Source: Lacrimispora sp. BS-2 (GTDB lineage: Bacteria > Bacillota > Clostridia > Lachnospirales > Lachnospiraceae). From it: a stretch of 64,000 nt of DNA. The translations under genes were made by a program, and so were the position numbers. Positions 1 to 8,152 of the stretch are shown piece by piece. The stretch spans positions 1,736,001 to 1,800,000 of the forward strand of contig NZ_CP157940.1 in the NCBI RefSeq assembly GCF_040207125.1, in the 5' to 3' direction. The notes beneath the pieces were generated by a model that made no database searches, was not told the origin of the DNA, and saw nothing but the letters and a program-made list of their open reading frames with translations. The stretch's first letter is position 1, and each line of letters opens with the position of its first letter.

Positions 1-1
1 C

Positions 2-226
2 TTAATAGGAGCTATTGATTATTTAACAGTTCCTGTCACATATGACATAACCAATGCAGTACTGCAAGCATCAAATCCCTGGGAAGTAATCAGTAATATG
101 CAGACATCATTTGTCGGAACTCATACCGGACTGGGCCTTGGAAATGCAGTGCAGCTGGATGCGGTAGAAGTTAAAATCTGTATGTCCGGTAAAAACCAAA
201 TTACACTTTTTGGCTATGAAGCCTAG
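2..226 (+). CDS. C-terminal end of a plus-strand gene (5' part outside window)
   Basis: An open frame runs from base 2 to a TAG at 224-226 and encodes the last 74 residues of a protein whose start is outside the window. The stretch GTHTGLGLGNAVQLDAVEVKI faintly recalls the G-x-G-x-G...(L/I)EAI core of clostridial hydrophobic-W surface repeats, but one partial copy is not enough to name it. It is the only host-type gene here on the plus strand and converges on the dehydrogenase-like gene, with a long hairpin between them. Function unknown. Confidence 0.55.
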   Translation, partial: LIGAIDYLTVPVTYDITNAVLQASNPWEVISNMQTSFVGTHTGLGLGNAVQLDAVEVKICMSGKNQITLFGYEA

Positions 227-252
227 GTTGTTAAATGAACGTAATAAGTGTT

Positions 253-294
253 AATGGGTATGAGGAACATTAAATAATGTTCCTCATACCCATT
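253..294. terminator. 20-bp perfect inverted repeat between convergent genes
   Basis: Bases 253-272 and 275-294 are exact reverse complements around a 2-base spacer, giving an unusually long hairpin. It lies between a plus-strand gene ending at 226 and a minus-strand gene ending at 312, the usual place for a shared bidirectional terminator. There is no T-run on either side, so it is not a textbook intrinsic terminator and may instead protect 3' ends. Confidence 0.5.
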
Positions 295-311
295 ACGTGC
301 AAAGTGTTATA

Positions 312-1388
312 TTATTGTACCAACCGGAGGAGTTTATCATCTCCGGGATTCGGAATCCCTCTGCCATCCAAGTTACTGGTTGTAAGGTATATAAAACCAT
401 CCCCCGCCTGATAGGCCTCCCTTAATCGTCCGTAATTGCCTTGCAATAACGGTTCCACATTAACCACTTGTGTCCCTGATTCATCAAAGGTGATTGCCAG
501 GAGTATATTCCCCCTGAGTGTCGATACAAACAACTGTCCCATTCGGGGACCGGAGGTTATAAAGGCTATTCCCGCAGGGGCCCAAGTATTATCCTCACTT
601 TGTATGACAGGTTTAATAAAATCATATCCCTGCATTTCCTCATCACCTGTAACCAAAGGCCAGCCATAGTTGCCGCCCGGTTGTATAATATTAATTTCAT
701 CATGGGCTGTTTCTCCATGATCCGAGGCATATAGCAAACCCCTGTTATTCCAGGCCAAGCCCTGAGGATTTCTAAGTCCCAGGGCGTAAACTGGTAAACC
801 CTGAAAGGGATTATCAGGCGGAATACTTCCGTCTGTTCCAATCCGCAGAATCTTACCTGCAAGACTGTTTATGTCCTGTGCAAGATAACGTTCACCGGCA
901 TCCCCAGTAGTTATATACAGGTAACCATCGGGGCCAATTTTTATTCTTCCGCCATTATGGAACTGACCTGCCGGAATTTGGTCCAAAATAATTTCCTCTC
1001 CGAATGCTGTGTTACCCTGGATATGCATACGTACCACACGGTTGTAAAATCCTCCGTTTTCCTGATAAGTATACATAAGATAAATATATCCGTTTGAAAG
1101 AAAATCCCTGTCCAAAGTAAGCCCCATAAGCCCGCCTTCTCCTGTACTGACAAAAGGAGAGTTGAATGTATATACCGGCACCGGATTTAATATACCGTTT
1201 TCTATGACACGCAAGTTTCCGCTGCGCTCCGTAAAAAACAGCCTGCCATCCTCACTAATGTCTATTGCCCAAGGTATACGGAGGTTTTCTGCAATAGTCT
1301 GAATCTGGAATGAAGAATTCCAAAAGTTAAGTATACCTAACTGATTATAATCCTCTTCGCTTAATCTGATAAACCTTCCGTTAATCAT
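312..1388 (-). CDS. Glucose/sorbosone dehydrogenase-like six-bladed propeller protein
   Basis: Resembles the soluble aldose sugar dehydrogenase (GSDH) family, whose characterised members oxidise sugars with PQQ. Visible family marks are FTERSGNLRVIENG near the start, FHNGGRIKIGPDGYLY with the family's catalytic His, TTGDAG, LRNPQGLAW with the conserved Arg, and SDHGETAHDEIN. The start at 1388 follows AAGGAAG. The frame stays open to 1568, but the extra 60 residues do not look like the family and have no ribosome site. No signal peptide is visible from the 1388 start, which is odd because many relatives are exported. A PQQ requirement is not shown by the sequence, and many Firmicutes relatives are uncharacterised. 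Family call good, substrate unknown. Confidence 0.8.
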   Translation of the reverse strand: MINGRFIRLSEEDYNQLGILNFWNSSFQIQTIAENLRIPWAIDISEDGRLFFTERSGNLRVIENGILNPVPVYTFNSPFVSTGEGGLMGLTLDRDFLSNGYIYLMYTYQENGGFYNRVVRMHIQGNTAFGEEIILDQIPAGQFHNGGRIKIGPDGYLYITTGDAGERYLAQDINSLAGKILRIGTDGSIPPDNPFQGLPVYALGLRNPQGLAWNNRGLLYASDHGETAHDEINIIQPGGNYGWPLVTGDEEMQGYDFIKPVIQSEDNTWAPAGIAFITSGPRMGQLFVSTLRGNILLAITFDESGTQVVNVEPLLQGNYGRLREAYQAGDGFIYLTTSNLDGRGIPNPGDDKLLRLVQ

Positions 1389-1575
1389 GGCTTCTTCCTT
1401 AATATGCTTTACCGGCATTGCCTGCCGTATCTTTCCTAGTACTATATGTAAAAAACAGAATTTTGTGTGCGGTATCTCTTGTTTAAGTGGAATAATAAAA
1501 ACATCCCCACCTGAAAGTACAATGCTGTTAAAACTATGATTAACCGGCAGTCCTATACTAAATATCATCGGTACA

Positions 1576-1647
1576 TTAGTATAATCCTGTCATTAATCCA
1601 ATACCAAGCATGCATAAAGCTACTATTACACAAGAAGCAATAGACAT
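1576..1647 (-). CDS. Possible 23-residue hydrophobic peptide
   Basis: A short frame (MSIASCVIVALCMLGIGLMT...) starts at ATG 1647 behind GTAGGAGTAATT, a strong ribosome site with 5-base spacing. The product is almost entirely a single membrane segment. It ends just before the longer version of the dehydrogenase frame. It lies in sequence with IS remnants, so it may be a relic of a larger membrane protein. No family recognised. Confidence 0.3.
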   Translation of the reverse strand: MSIASCVIVALCMLGIGLMTGLY

Positions 1648-1772
1648 AATTACTCCTACTTTTTCAAAGTCTTTGATTGAAAAACAACCGGCAATGAAAT
1701 TGGAATTGAAATGCCTAATAGTTCTGATACTTGAGGAGAAAATACCCAAAGTAAAACTGTAACAACAAAACT

Positions 1773-1872
1773 GCCGTAATCCGACAACTCCGGTGACCAG
1801 GGCAGGTACCGGATCCATTGGCCTCTGCCGTTTCAACCAGCATATAGACGACTGCATCGTCTACCGCATCCC
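1773..1872 (-). pseudogene. Probable IS66-type transposase C-terminal remnant
   Basis: One minus-strand frame reads DAVVYMLVETAEANG and an overlapping frame continues YLPWSPELSDYG. These match in order the two best-known pieces near the C-terminus of IS66 family transposases (a VETAKANG-type helix and an LPWS-type ending). The pieces are separated by a frame change and a deletion, so this is a decayed fragment. Assignment rests on pattern memory only. Confidence 0.4.
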
Positions 1873-1949
1873 GCTCTTTGTTGTATTATAAAGGGATTTC
1901 TTCTTTATCTTATCTCGTTAGCTTCTTTTCAGTAGTACAAGACCGCACA

Positions 1950-2477
1950 CTAATCTTGTATATATGAGTGTATTTCATCTAATAATTTATTGTCATCTAC
2001 AGATATTACACTATTTTTTGAAGATTGCGTATAGATGATTGAATCCTTGCCAACTCTGTTTACCGCTACAACATATTTTCCACCTATTTCAACACTTCCT
2101 TTCAAAAAGGTAACCAATATTTTACCATCCTCGCCTTTTTGCAAAGAATCACCTTTGATAATATCTGTAACATCACACGTATAAGTGTTTCCATTATGCA
2201 CTAAGCCTTCAACCTTTAAATCTTCGATAGATACTTCCAAAACCAGATCCGCTTCTGACACTATTGTTTTCATATCAGTGGATTCAGTATAAGTAGTTTT
2301 ACCACCATCCGTTGCAGAAGTGCTTTTGCTCAAACTTTTTATGTCTCTGACATATTTACTGATTTCGCTGGCCTGATTAAGTTTATTTTTATTATTAACA
2401 ATTATAGGCTGATCGTACATAGTACTTTCTTGAGTATCTGTAAGAGGAATAAATATATTTGTAATCTCCTTTCCCAC
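1950..2477 (-). CDS. Uncharacterised 175-aa protein, possible N-terminally truncated gene
   Basis: The frame encodes a hydrophilic, Ser/Thr-rich N-terminal half, then a beta-rich stretch (EADLVLEVSIEDLKVEG, YTCDVTDIIKGDS, GGKYVVAVNRVG). That layout is common in extracellular clostridial proteins whose members carry a signal or lipoprotein leader. No leader is present here. The nominal start is GTG 2477, but a good site (GGAAAGGAG, 2464-2472) lies inside the frame and is followed by AAT ATA TTT instead of an ATG. This hints that the original start was lost or lay elsewhere. Function unknown, possibly a pseudogene. Confidence 0.4.
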   Translation of the reverse strand: MGKEITNIFIPLTDTQESTMYDQPIIVNNKNKLNQASEISKYVRDIKSLSKSTSATDGGKTTYTESTDMKTIVSEADLVLEVSIEDLKVEGLVHNGNTYTCDVTDIIKGDSLQKGEDGKILVTFLKGSVEIGGKYVVAVNRVGKDSIIYTQSSKNSVISVDDNKLLDEIHSYIQD

Positions 2478-2484
2478 AGAGCAA

Positions 2485-2517
2485 ATGGACAGGCGAAAGT
2501 AAAAACCGCCTGTCCAT
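2485..2517. terminator. 11-bp perfect hairpin upstream of the 175-aa gene
   Basis: ATGGACAGGCG (2485-2495) pairs exactly with CGCCTGTCCAT (2507-2517) across an 11-base loop. No T-run follows on the minus strand. It lies just before the 175-aa frame and could be a relic terminator or a mobile element end. Confidence 0.35.
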
Positions 2518-3288
2518 GTTCAAAAGTAACTTTTTTGGTTACACTTTTTAATCATCCACATAATTAAAAATATAGTTATTGTATATCAACTTAATTCTGG
2601 GGCACACAAATTTAGTTCTGGCCCACTTGATATCCTTACAATGCCATCTTTCACCAATCCTCTCCTCATCAGATCGTAAGAATTCTTTCATTTCACACAT
2701 AAAATCTTGATAGCAATCCGCCGAGAAAATATATTACTAAATATCAAACAATGCTAATACCTCTTTAACTTTACATTAGAATTTTTGAATCAGTATTATA
2801 GTAATACTATAAATACTTCCTAAATTTAAAATTTTCACTTTCACACGCTCCTTTCAATTTTACTTTTATTGCATTTTGGGCAATAAAAAGGCCGATGCAT
2901 AAATACGTCAGCCATAATTATTACTCATTAACAAAAAAACCTATTCACCTTTCATTAAATTTTCCGCATCAATATGTGAGCAAACATTGTATTCAAATTG
3001 AATACATTTAAGAAAAAATAAGCTGCTTCCATGGTTTACCATACATAGTATGAATTTAAAAATTATTTAAAAGTGCTTAGATAACCATTAACAGTATCAC
3101 TATTTCCAGTACAATTAAAGAAGAGATTGGAGTTGTTAAGCTCACTGAGGCCATGAAGGAAACCGAAGAGTTTAGAGAGCTAGTCTTACAGATAGACAGA
3201 CCGCTATCTAAGCCCATGCCCTTAAGGGAACCTCCGTTGATGTTCTACTACAAGCTGTAGTAAGCAACCGGCTGCTCCGGTGTGATTT
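2518..3288. other. Gene-poor 0.8 kb with short decayed coding fragments
   Basis: No intact gene is visible. On the minus strand 2548-2718 stays open for 56 residues (..KWARTKFVCPRIKLIY..) with a flavour of transposase C-termini, but no family can be fixed. On the plus strand 3114-3260 stays open for 48 residues (..EETEEFRELVLQ-like, actual ETEEFRELVLQIDRPL..) without a start or ribosome site. The stretch between is AT-rich. Together with the IS remnants nearby it reads as an insertion graveyard. Confidence 0.4.
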
Positions 3289-3423
3289 CTACACTGGAGC
3301 CATATGCATGAAACCAGGTGTTTCCATCGTGTTCCTAATCAGATAGCTTGAACCCAGAAACATATAAGACATAACAGTTGCAAACAAAAGGCAGATAAAC
3401 ATAATCAGAATATTACGCAGCAT
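3289..3423 (-). CDS. Small membrane-anchored ORF, possibly a truncated permease N-terminus
   Basis: ATG 3423 opens a 44-residue frame beginning MLRNILIMFICLLFATVMSY, a typical N-terminal membrane segment, then a short polar tail. It follows the carboxypeptidase gene on the same strand after about 50 bases. The ribosome site is poor. It may be the decayed start of a larger membrane protein. No function assigned. Confidence 0.25.
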   Translation of the reverse strand: MLRNILIMFICLLFATVMSYMFLGSSYLIRNTMETPGFMHMAPV

Positions 3424-3471
3424 TTCTTTTTTAGGTTTTCCAGTAACTTTTCATAAAATTCCCTTTAATTG

Positions 3472-4980
3472 TCAGAACTTGAATTTGCCCCTTCGGCGGC
3501 CTCTGCATTTGACAGAAGAGGTTCTGCGCCTATGCTCCATAATGGAGTTAAATTCATCAGCGGAAATGCCTGAATCTTGGAGGCGTCTCATGCGCTGCTC
3601 CCGGCGGATTAAAGATTCCTGCTCTTCACGGTGTTTCCGATAAATCAAAAAGGATATGATACCTCCCAATGCTGCGATGAATATCACACCTCCTAAAATC
3701 AACCAGGCAATCAATGGAATTTCAAAGGGGCGCAAGGCTCTTTCTCGGTAGTCATCTGAAGCCGAAGGTGTTGACTGTTCATCTAAGGGAAGAGGGGGGC
3801 GAGGAGTAGATATCTCCTCTTGTCCCTTAATTAGAGCCTGATTCACTTCCAGGAAGGTATAGCCCACCACCCGGTCATTGTAGCGGTAGTTGATTTTTGC
3901 AATAGCGCCTTCCGGGTCTCCGGAAGAAATATCGTAGCTAAGCTCTGGTATTGCATCGGAAAAGTCCGCTGTTTTGGGCAAGATAATCCGGCTGTCAGGG
4001 TCCAGGGTCAGGGCTTCCGGCTTGCTCATAGACAATCCGCTAAAATTTAAGTCACTAGTAATAAAGCTGTAGGTCTTTTCGTAATCCGCAGCTTTTAAGG
4101 AAACGAAGTTTTCAAAACCAAAGTCCAGAAGTCCCTTGGTATCTGTCCAGTACTGGGGGTTGGATCCTTTTAAAATGACAGCAATTAGCTTTAGGTTGTT
4201 TTTTTCTACACATGTTACTAGTGTATTTCCTGCCAGTGAGGTGTAACCCGTTTTGCCTCCAATTATACCAGGATAGTAAAAAGAATCATTTTTTTTCATC
4301 ATCCGGTGTTTAGGATATATGGAAAATCCCTCTGGGTTGATGGAATTGGGGGGAAGTTTATAATAGGTTGCGGAATCAATTTCCTCAAAAACAGGGTTGC
4401 TGAAGGCTGCCCTGGAAATGAGGGCCATGTCATATGCAGAGGTGTAATGCTCCGGATCGTTAAGTCCGCTTGGATTGGCAAAATGGGTATTAGTACATCC
4501 AAGTTCTTTTGCTCGGGCATTCATCATATCCGCAAAGGCTTCGATGCTCCCAGCTATATGCTCTGCCAGGGCATTAGCCGATTCATTGGCTGATTTAAGC
4601 AGAAGGGCGTAGAGACAGTCCTTGACCGAGAGCACATCCCCTTCGTCAATTCCGGCATTGCTACTATCAGCTTCTACGTTATATACGGCATTGTGGGAAA
4701 ATGTCACCATTTCATCCAAATCGCAGTTTTCGATTACAATCAGTGCAGTCATGACCTTCGTAATGCTGGCCGGATAATACTGTTCGTGTATGTTCTGGCC
4801 CCAAAGCACGGTTCCTGTGTCAGCATCCATTAGAATGGCTCCCTGAGCCTGGGTCGATGCGCTGGAGGGCCACTCAGGTGCTGCCCAGGCATTGGAAAAA
4901 GAAAATACAGAGAACGTAAAGCATAGGAAATATAGCAAAATTCTTTTTGTAAATTGAGTCATATTGAATAATTTCTCCAT
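3472..4980 (-). CDS. D-alanyl-D-alanine carboxypeptidase (S11, DacA/DacF type)
   Basis: Penicillin-binding serine peptidase that trims the terminal D-Ala from peptidoglycan stem peptides outside the membrane. All three active-site motifs are present: SITK at 72-75, SAN at 130-132 and KTG at 243-245. A signal peptide covers about residues 11-34 (hydrophobic run then AWAAPEW). Unlike the amphipathic C-terminal anchor of many PBP5-type enzymes, this one has a true membrane segment near 435-460 followed by an Arg-rich cytoplasmic tail. The start at 4980 has a weak ribosome site, and the ATG at residue 7 is an alternative. It stands alone among IS debris, so it is probably the intact host gene of this segment. 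Confidence 0.9.
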   Translation of the reverse strand: MEKLFNMTQFTKRILLYFLCFTFSVFSFSNAWAAPEWPSSASTQAQGAILMDADTGTVLWGQNIHEQYYPASITKVMTALIVIENCDLDEMVTFSHNAVYNVEADSSNAGIDEGDVLSVKDCLYALLLKSANESANALAEHIAGSIEAFADMMNARAKELGCTNTHFANPSGLNDPEHYTSAYDMALISRAAFSNPVFEEIDSATYYKLPPNSINPEGFSIYPKHRMMKKNDSFYYPGIIGGKTGYTSLAGNTLVTCVEKNNLKLIAVILKGSNPQYWTDTKGLLDFGFENFVSLKAADYEKTYSFITSDLNFSGLSMSKPEALTLDPDSRIILPKTADFSDAIPELSYDISSGDPEGAIAKINYRYNDRVVGYTFLEVNQALIKGQEEISTPRPPLPLDEQSTPSASDDYRERALRPFEIPLIAWLILGGVIFIAALGGIISFLIYRKHREEQESLIRREQRMRRLQDSGISADEFNSIMEHRRRTSSVKCRGRRRGKFKF

Positions 4981-5249
4981 AAATTTGATTAAGTTTTGAA
5001 ACCCTTAGTTTGAAAAATATAGGTTATAATATTAGAGATATTAAAAAGTAATAAAACATTATTTTTAACTATGAGAGGGTGAAGAAATCTCTATAAAAAC
5101 AACGCTTCTTTGATAAGTCTTAAGGCTGAAGGCATCTTGATGATCTTTTAGCCATTGATTTATATATACCCTACCTTTCAGGGCGTGTCAAGTGCAGGCG
5201 ATATTTTTCTGTCTTGAACACAATTATGATGGCTTAACTGAACAATTAC

Positions 5250-5491
5250 TTATTTCGTCTTATAACCATTCCGATCCTCTTCATTATAAGAACTCACTGA
5301 CTTGCAATATCGCAGGCAATCATCCATTTCTACTTCCATCATTTCTTTGACGGTTCCACTGAGTATATCTTTTAGTGTATCTCAAAAATCCTGAGTGAAT
5401 TCTATGTCATACTCCTCAAGAAACTGCCGGATAATGTTGCTTTTTTATCTGTCACTTGTACTTTTTCTACAGCTTTCTTTTCTATAGCCAT
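5250..5491 (-). pseudogene. IS256-family transposase N-terminal remnant
   Basis: From ATG 5491 the frame reads MAIEKKAVEKVQVTDKK, then a one-base shift leads to NIIRQFLEEYDIEFTQDF, an in-frame stop, DTLKDILSGTVKEMMEVEMD, and a final stop after EEDRNGYKTK. This is the order of motifs at the start of IS256 (mutator type) transposases, including the (E)MEVEMD...RNGYK signature. A frameshift plus two stops make it dead. The inverted repeat just upstream probably belongs to the IS left end. Confidence 0.75.
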
Positions 5492-5494
5492 AAA

Positions 5495-5538
5495 AAAGGT
5501 CTTCTATGTTTGGTGTGCTCCCTGTCAAGAAGACCTTT
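5495..5538 (-). terminator. Intrinsic terminator of the 749-aa STAND gene, derived from an IS end
   Basis: AAAGGTCTTCT (5495-5505) pairs perfectly with AGAAGACCTTT (5528-5538). On the minus strand the stem is followed by a run of seven T. The stop codon of the STAND gene (5537-5539) lies inside the stem. The hairpin directly precedes the IS256-like start, so an IS end appears to supply the terminator. Confidence 0.75.
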
Positions 5539-7786
5539 AAAAACCATATTTACAGAAAAACTCTTCCCGAACCTTCACTATTATTGTGTGTAAAATCACG
5601 TAATTTGTAATATATTTATAAGATTTTAACACATTCAAAACGGCTATTCTATATTTACCCGATTCTTCATTATATAACTGAAACAATATTTCAATTGCAA
5701 GATCCCTGATTTCTCTTATCCCATCACAATCTAACAGTCCAAATCGTGTATGCGAAATACCTCCATTTGATGTCGCCTCAATAGATTGAAACTCAAATTG
5801 TAAAATCCATTTACAATAATATATTATCAAAACTGCTACATTGGAACTATTGGTTTGATGATAATAATCAATGAATTGTTTTAACAGATTAAATTCAGAT
5901 TTATAATTATAATAATGTGATTTTTTGTCAATGGAAAGTTGTGACTTCAATAGAAAATAAAAGTCCATTGGCTGTTCCGTATTTCGCTTTAAATGGAATA
6001 ACAGTAATTGAATCGCATCATCAAATTCATCTGCTCTCTTAAACCCAGCAATCATCCGAAGAAATTCAGATTTTATATTTTCATTATTACTTTTGCTCTC
6101 AAAATCATACATCAAAAAATCTTCATGTATTTCTGGCAACTGTTCTATTTGCTGTTTTATGAAATGTAAGGTTTCCGTTTTAACTGCAACATAGAATGCA
6201 GACAAAAATTCCATCTGCACTTTCTTGTTCTTAGTACTAAAATACCCCCACGACTTCTTCATTTCTGAAAAATCATACTGCTGCAGCTCATTTGAATAAA
6301 ACAAATTCATTAGTGTGTTAAACGCATACACAATTCTCCCTCTATATTTAGGAAAGCAAATGTTCATCGCATCCGAAATTCGAATATATTTACTTTTATA
6401 AAACACCAAAAAAAGCAGATAATTACTCAACGCCTGTTCACTAGATTTAACTGCCAAATCTTTATATATATCAACAATCTCCAATTTATGCAGTTCAAAA
6501 TAAGCATCCTTTATTTCATTTTCTGAGATATTATTTGTTGCTGCCAGCTTATATATTATATGTTCTGAATCATCTAATCTTATAGAATCAAATAAGGCTA
6601 ACAATGCCCCTGTAATGACTAATGCCCTACCCATTTTATCAACAATGTCCTGATAATAAAAATCATAAATATCGATAATATTATTTAGATTGCCTACTTT
6701 TTTTTCCATTAGGCTAGTGGCTGCCATAATTGCAAGACGCATATTTCCGCCACTCACCTTAACGATACGTTCAATGCAATCACTATTTAGCACCCCAAAT
6801 TCCTGCTTTAATATTTCTTTTATATTATTGTCAGAAAGTGGCTTTAGCTCATATGTTTGCGGCAGCACCTGTTTCTTAATGCGTATTAAAATATCATTAT
6901 ACGCATAGTCACGTACCGTTATAATTAACTTCGTCCTATATTTTCGACTTTTATTAATGCAAATATCCAGAAGATGCGAGAGATGTGCTAGCATATTTGC
7001 ATCATCTACAAAAACGCAATAATCAACCTCATCAACAAAATGTGCTTTCAGATCCTCATAAATCGGTTCACCATTCTGCTTAACACAGCGAAATACATAA
7101 TTGTTTTTCTTCGAAAATTCTCTTCCAACCTCCAAGGCTAATCTAGTTTTACCCGCACCTGATTTACCGCTAATAACCACAACGTCAGAACTATTTAAAA
7201 AATCTAGTACTTCGTTTTTTTCCTCCTCCCTACACAATAGCTGGTTGCTTAATGGAGTTGTAAATGCACTAGATTCTGATTTTTTTATAAACTCTACATC
7301 TTCTAAAATTTGATTTGTATCTATTGAAACATTCAAGTACTCTTTGGCCAAAGCTTGATATTTGTAATATAAGTCCTGTGATAACTCACCAATGCCAACT
7401 AACTTAACATTGCTAAACAATTCATGCAACACCTTATTCTCCCCTGCAGTTAATCTGGTTGATGTATGGCAACAAATGATTTGTTCAATATTCGATATAT
7501 CAATCCCTGTTTTCCGCTTATCAAGACAGGATTCAATATCGGCTTTGATTTTGACAAAAGGACTGCTTTTTACCGTTCCATACATAAGTAAAACATACTT
7601 TCCATCTTCTGTCCGAGCATACGCATCTGGAGTTCCTTTTGTTGTTTTATCAGTTCCTAACTGAGCACCTAAGGGAGACCAGTTATCAACTCCATATTTA
7701 CGATGCAGATAGCAATCAAGAAGTTTTTGGTAGCAACCACCCTCCATCTGTAAAATCCCATTTTGGATATCATTTATTTTCGACAT
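5537..7786 (-). CDS. STAND-type P-loop NTPase with nuclease-like N-terminal domain
   Basis: Likely a cytoplasmic defence NTPase. Residues about 1-115 resemble the PD-(D/E)XK-like domain of Avs-type and related defence proteins: GTPDAYARTEDGKYVLLMYGT around 51-71. In this domain the line normally continues with an acidic residue and Lys/Thr (EYT or ExK), and here MYGT suggests loss of catalysis. The NTPase follows, with Walker A GKSGAGKT at 207-214 and Walker B YCVFVDDAN near 256-264. About 450 helical C-terminal residues would be the sensor. The start at 7786 has GGGGGAG eight bases upstream; the frame extends to 7855 without a site. At 749 residues it is short for Avs proteins and may be a shorter relative or shortened by the IS256-like insertion at its 3' end. 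Monocistronic. Confidence 0.7.
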   Translation of the reverse strand: MSKINDIQNGILQMEGGCYQKLLDCYLHRKYGVDNWSPLGAQLGTDKTTKGTPDAYARTEDGKYVLLMYGTVKSSPFVKIKADIESCLDKRKTGIDISNIEQIICCHTSTRLTAGENKVLHELFSNVKLVGIGELSQDLYYKYQALAKEYLNVSIDTNQILEDVEFIKKSESSAFTTPLSNQLLCREEEKNEVLDFLNSSDVVVISGKSGAGKTRLALEVGREFSKKNNYVFRCVKQNGEPIYEDLKAHFVDEVDYCVFVDDANMLAHLSHLLDICINKSRKYRTKLIITVRDYAYNDILIRIKKQVLPQTYELKPLSDNNIKEILKQEFGVLNSDCIERIVKVSGGNMRLAIMAATSLMEKKVGNLNNIIDIYDFYYQDIVDKMGRALVITGALLALFDSIRLDDSEHIIYKLAATNNISENEIKDAYFELHKLEIVDIYKDLAVKSSEQALSNYLLFLVFYKSKYIRISDAMNICFPKYRGRIVYAFNTLMNLFYSNELQQYDFSEMKKSWGYFSTKNKKVQMEFLSAFYVAVKTETLHFIKQQIEQLPEIHEDFLMYDFESKSNNENIKSEFLRMIAGFKRADEFDDAIQLLLFHLKRNTEQPMDFYFLLKSQLSIDKKSHYYNYKSEFNLLKQFIDYYHQTNSSNVAVLIIYYCKWILQFEFQSIEATSNGGISHTRFGLLDCDGIREIRDLAIEILFQLYNEESGKYRIAVLNVLKSYKYITNYVILHTIIVKVREEFFCKYGF

Positions 7787-8152
7787 GACAGTCTCCCCCA
7801 GAAACCAATTTTCCAATATTATAATATAAATTTGAAATAAACCATAGGAGGGCAAGCTAATCTTTTTTAATTAAATTGATTTTTGCGAGAATGTAATGAA
7901 CTTTTTCATATATGTTCTAACCGTAGTTATATATTATCAAGCCTTAAATATCATATAATAGAAAAGGACATGAAAGTATCCACTCTCACATCCTCATTCA
8001 TTACCGCCTATCTTCTAATCCTCTTTATTTATTTTTCGCTGTAACAGGACTATGGATTCTACGTTCCTTTGAACGAGAGTTTTATACTACATGGCAAAAG
8101 TAATTCCAATTTTCAACAGAGGGGTAGCTGATTTCCCCCATCTAGGAGCAGA
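7787..8152. other. Intergenic region with a repeated boundary sequence
   Basis: About 370 bases without a gene. The sequence TTTTATACTACATGGCAAAAG at 8080-8100 recurs with one change at 10008-10028. In both places it lies downstream of a minus-strand nuclease gene. A GGGG...CCCC inverted sequence near 8119-8137 may terminate the 549-aa gene weakly. The rest is AT-rich leader of the STAND gene. Confidence 0.45.

Noticed and set aside
566..1153. Minus-strand open frames inside the dehydrogenase gene in other phases
   Set aside because: They lack ribosome sites and family patterns; the GSDH frame explains the DNA.
3111..3260. Plus-strand 49-residue open stretch
   Set aside because: No start, no ribosome site and no family recognised; kept only as a note in the gene-poor region.
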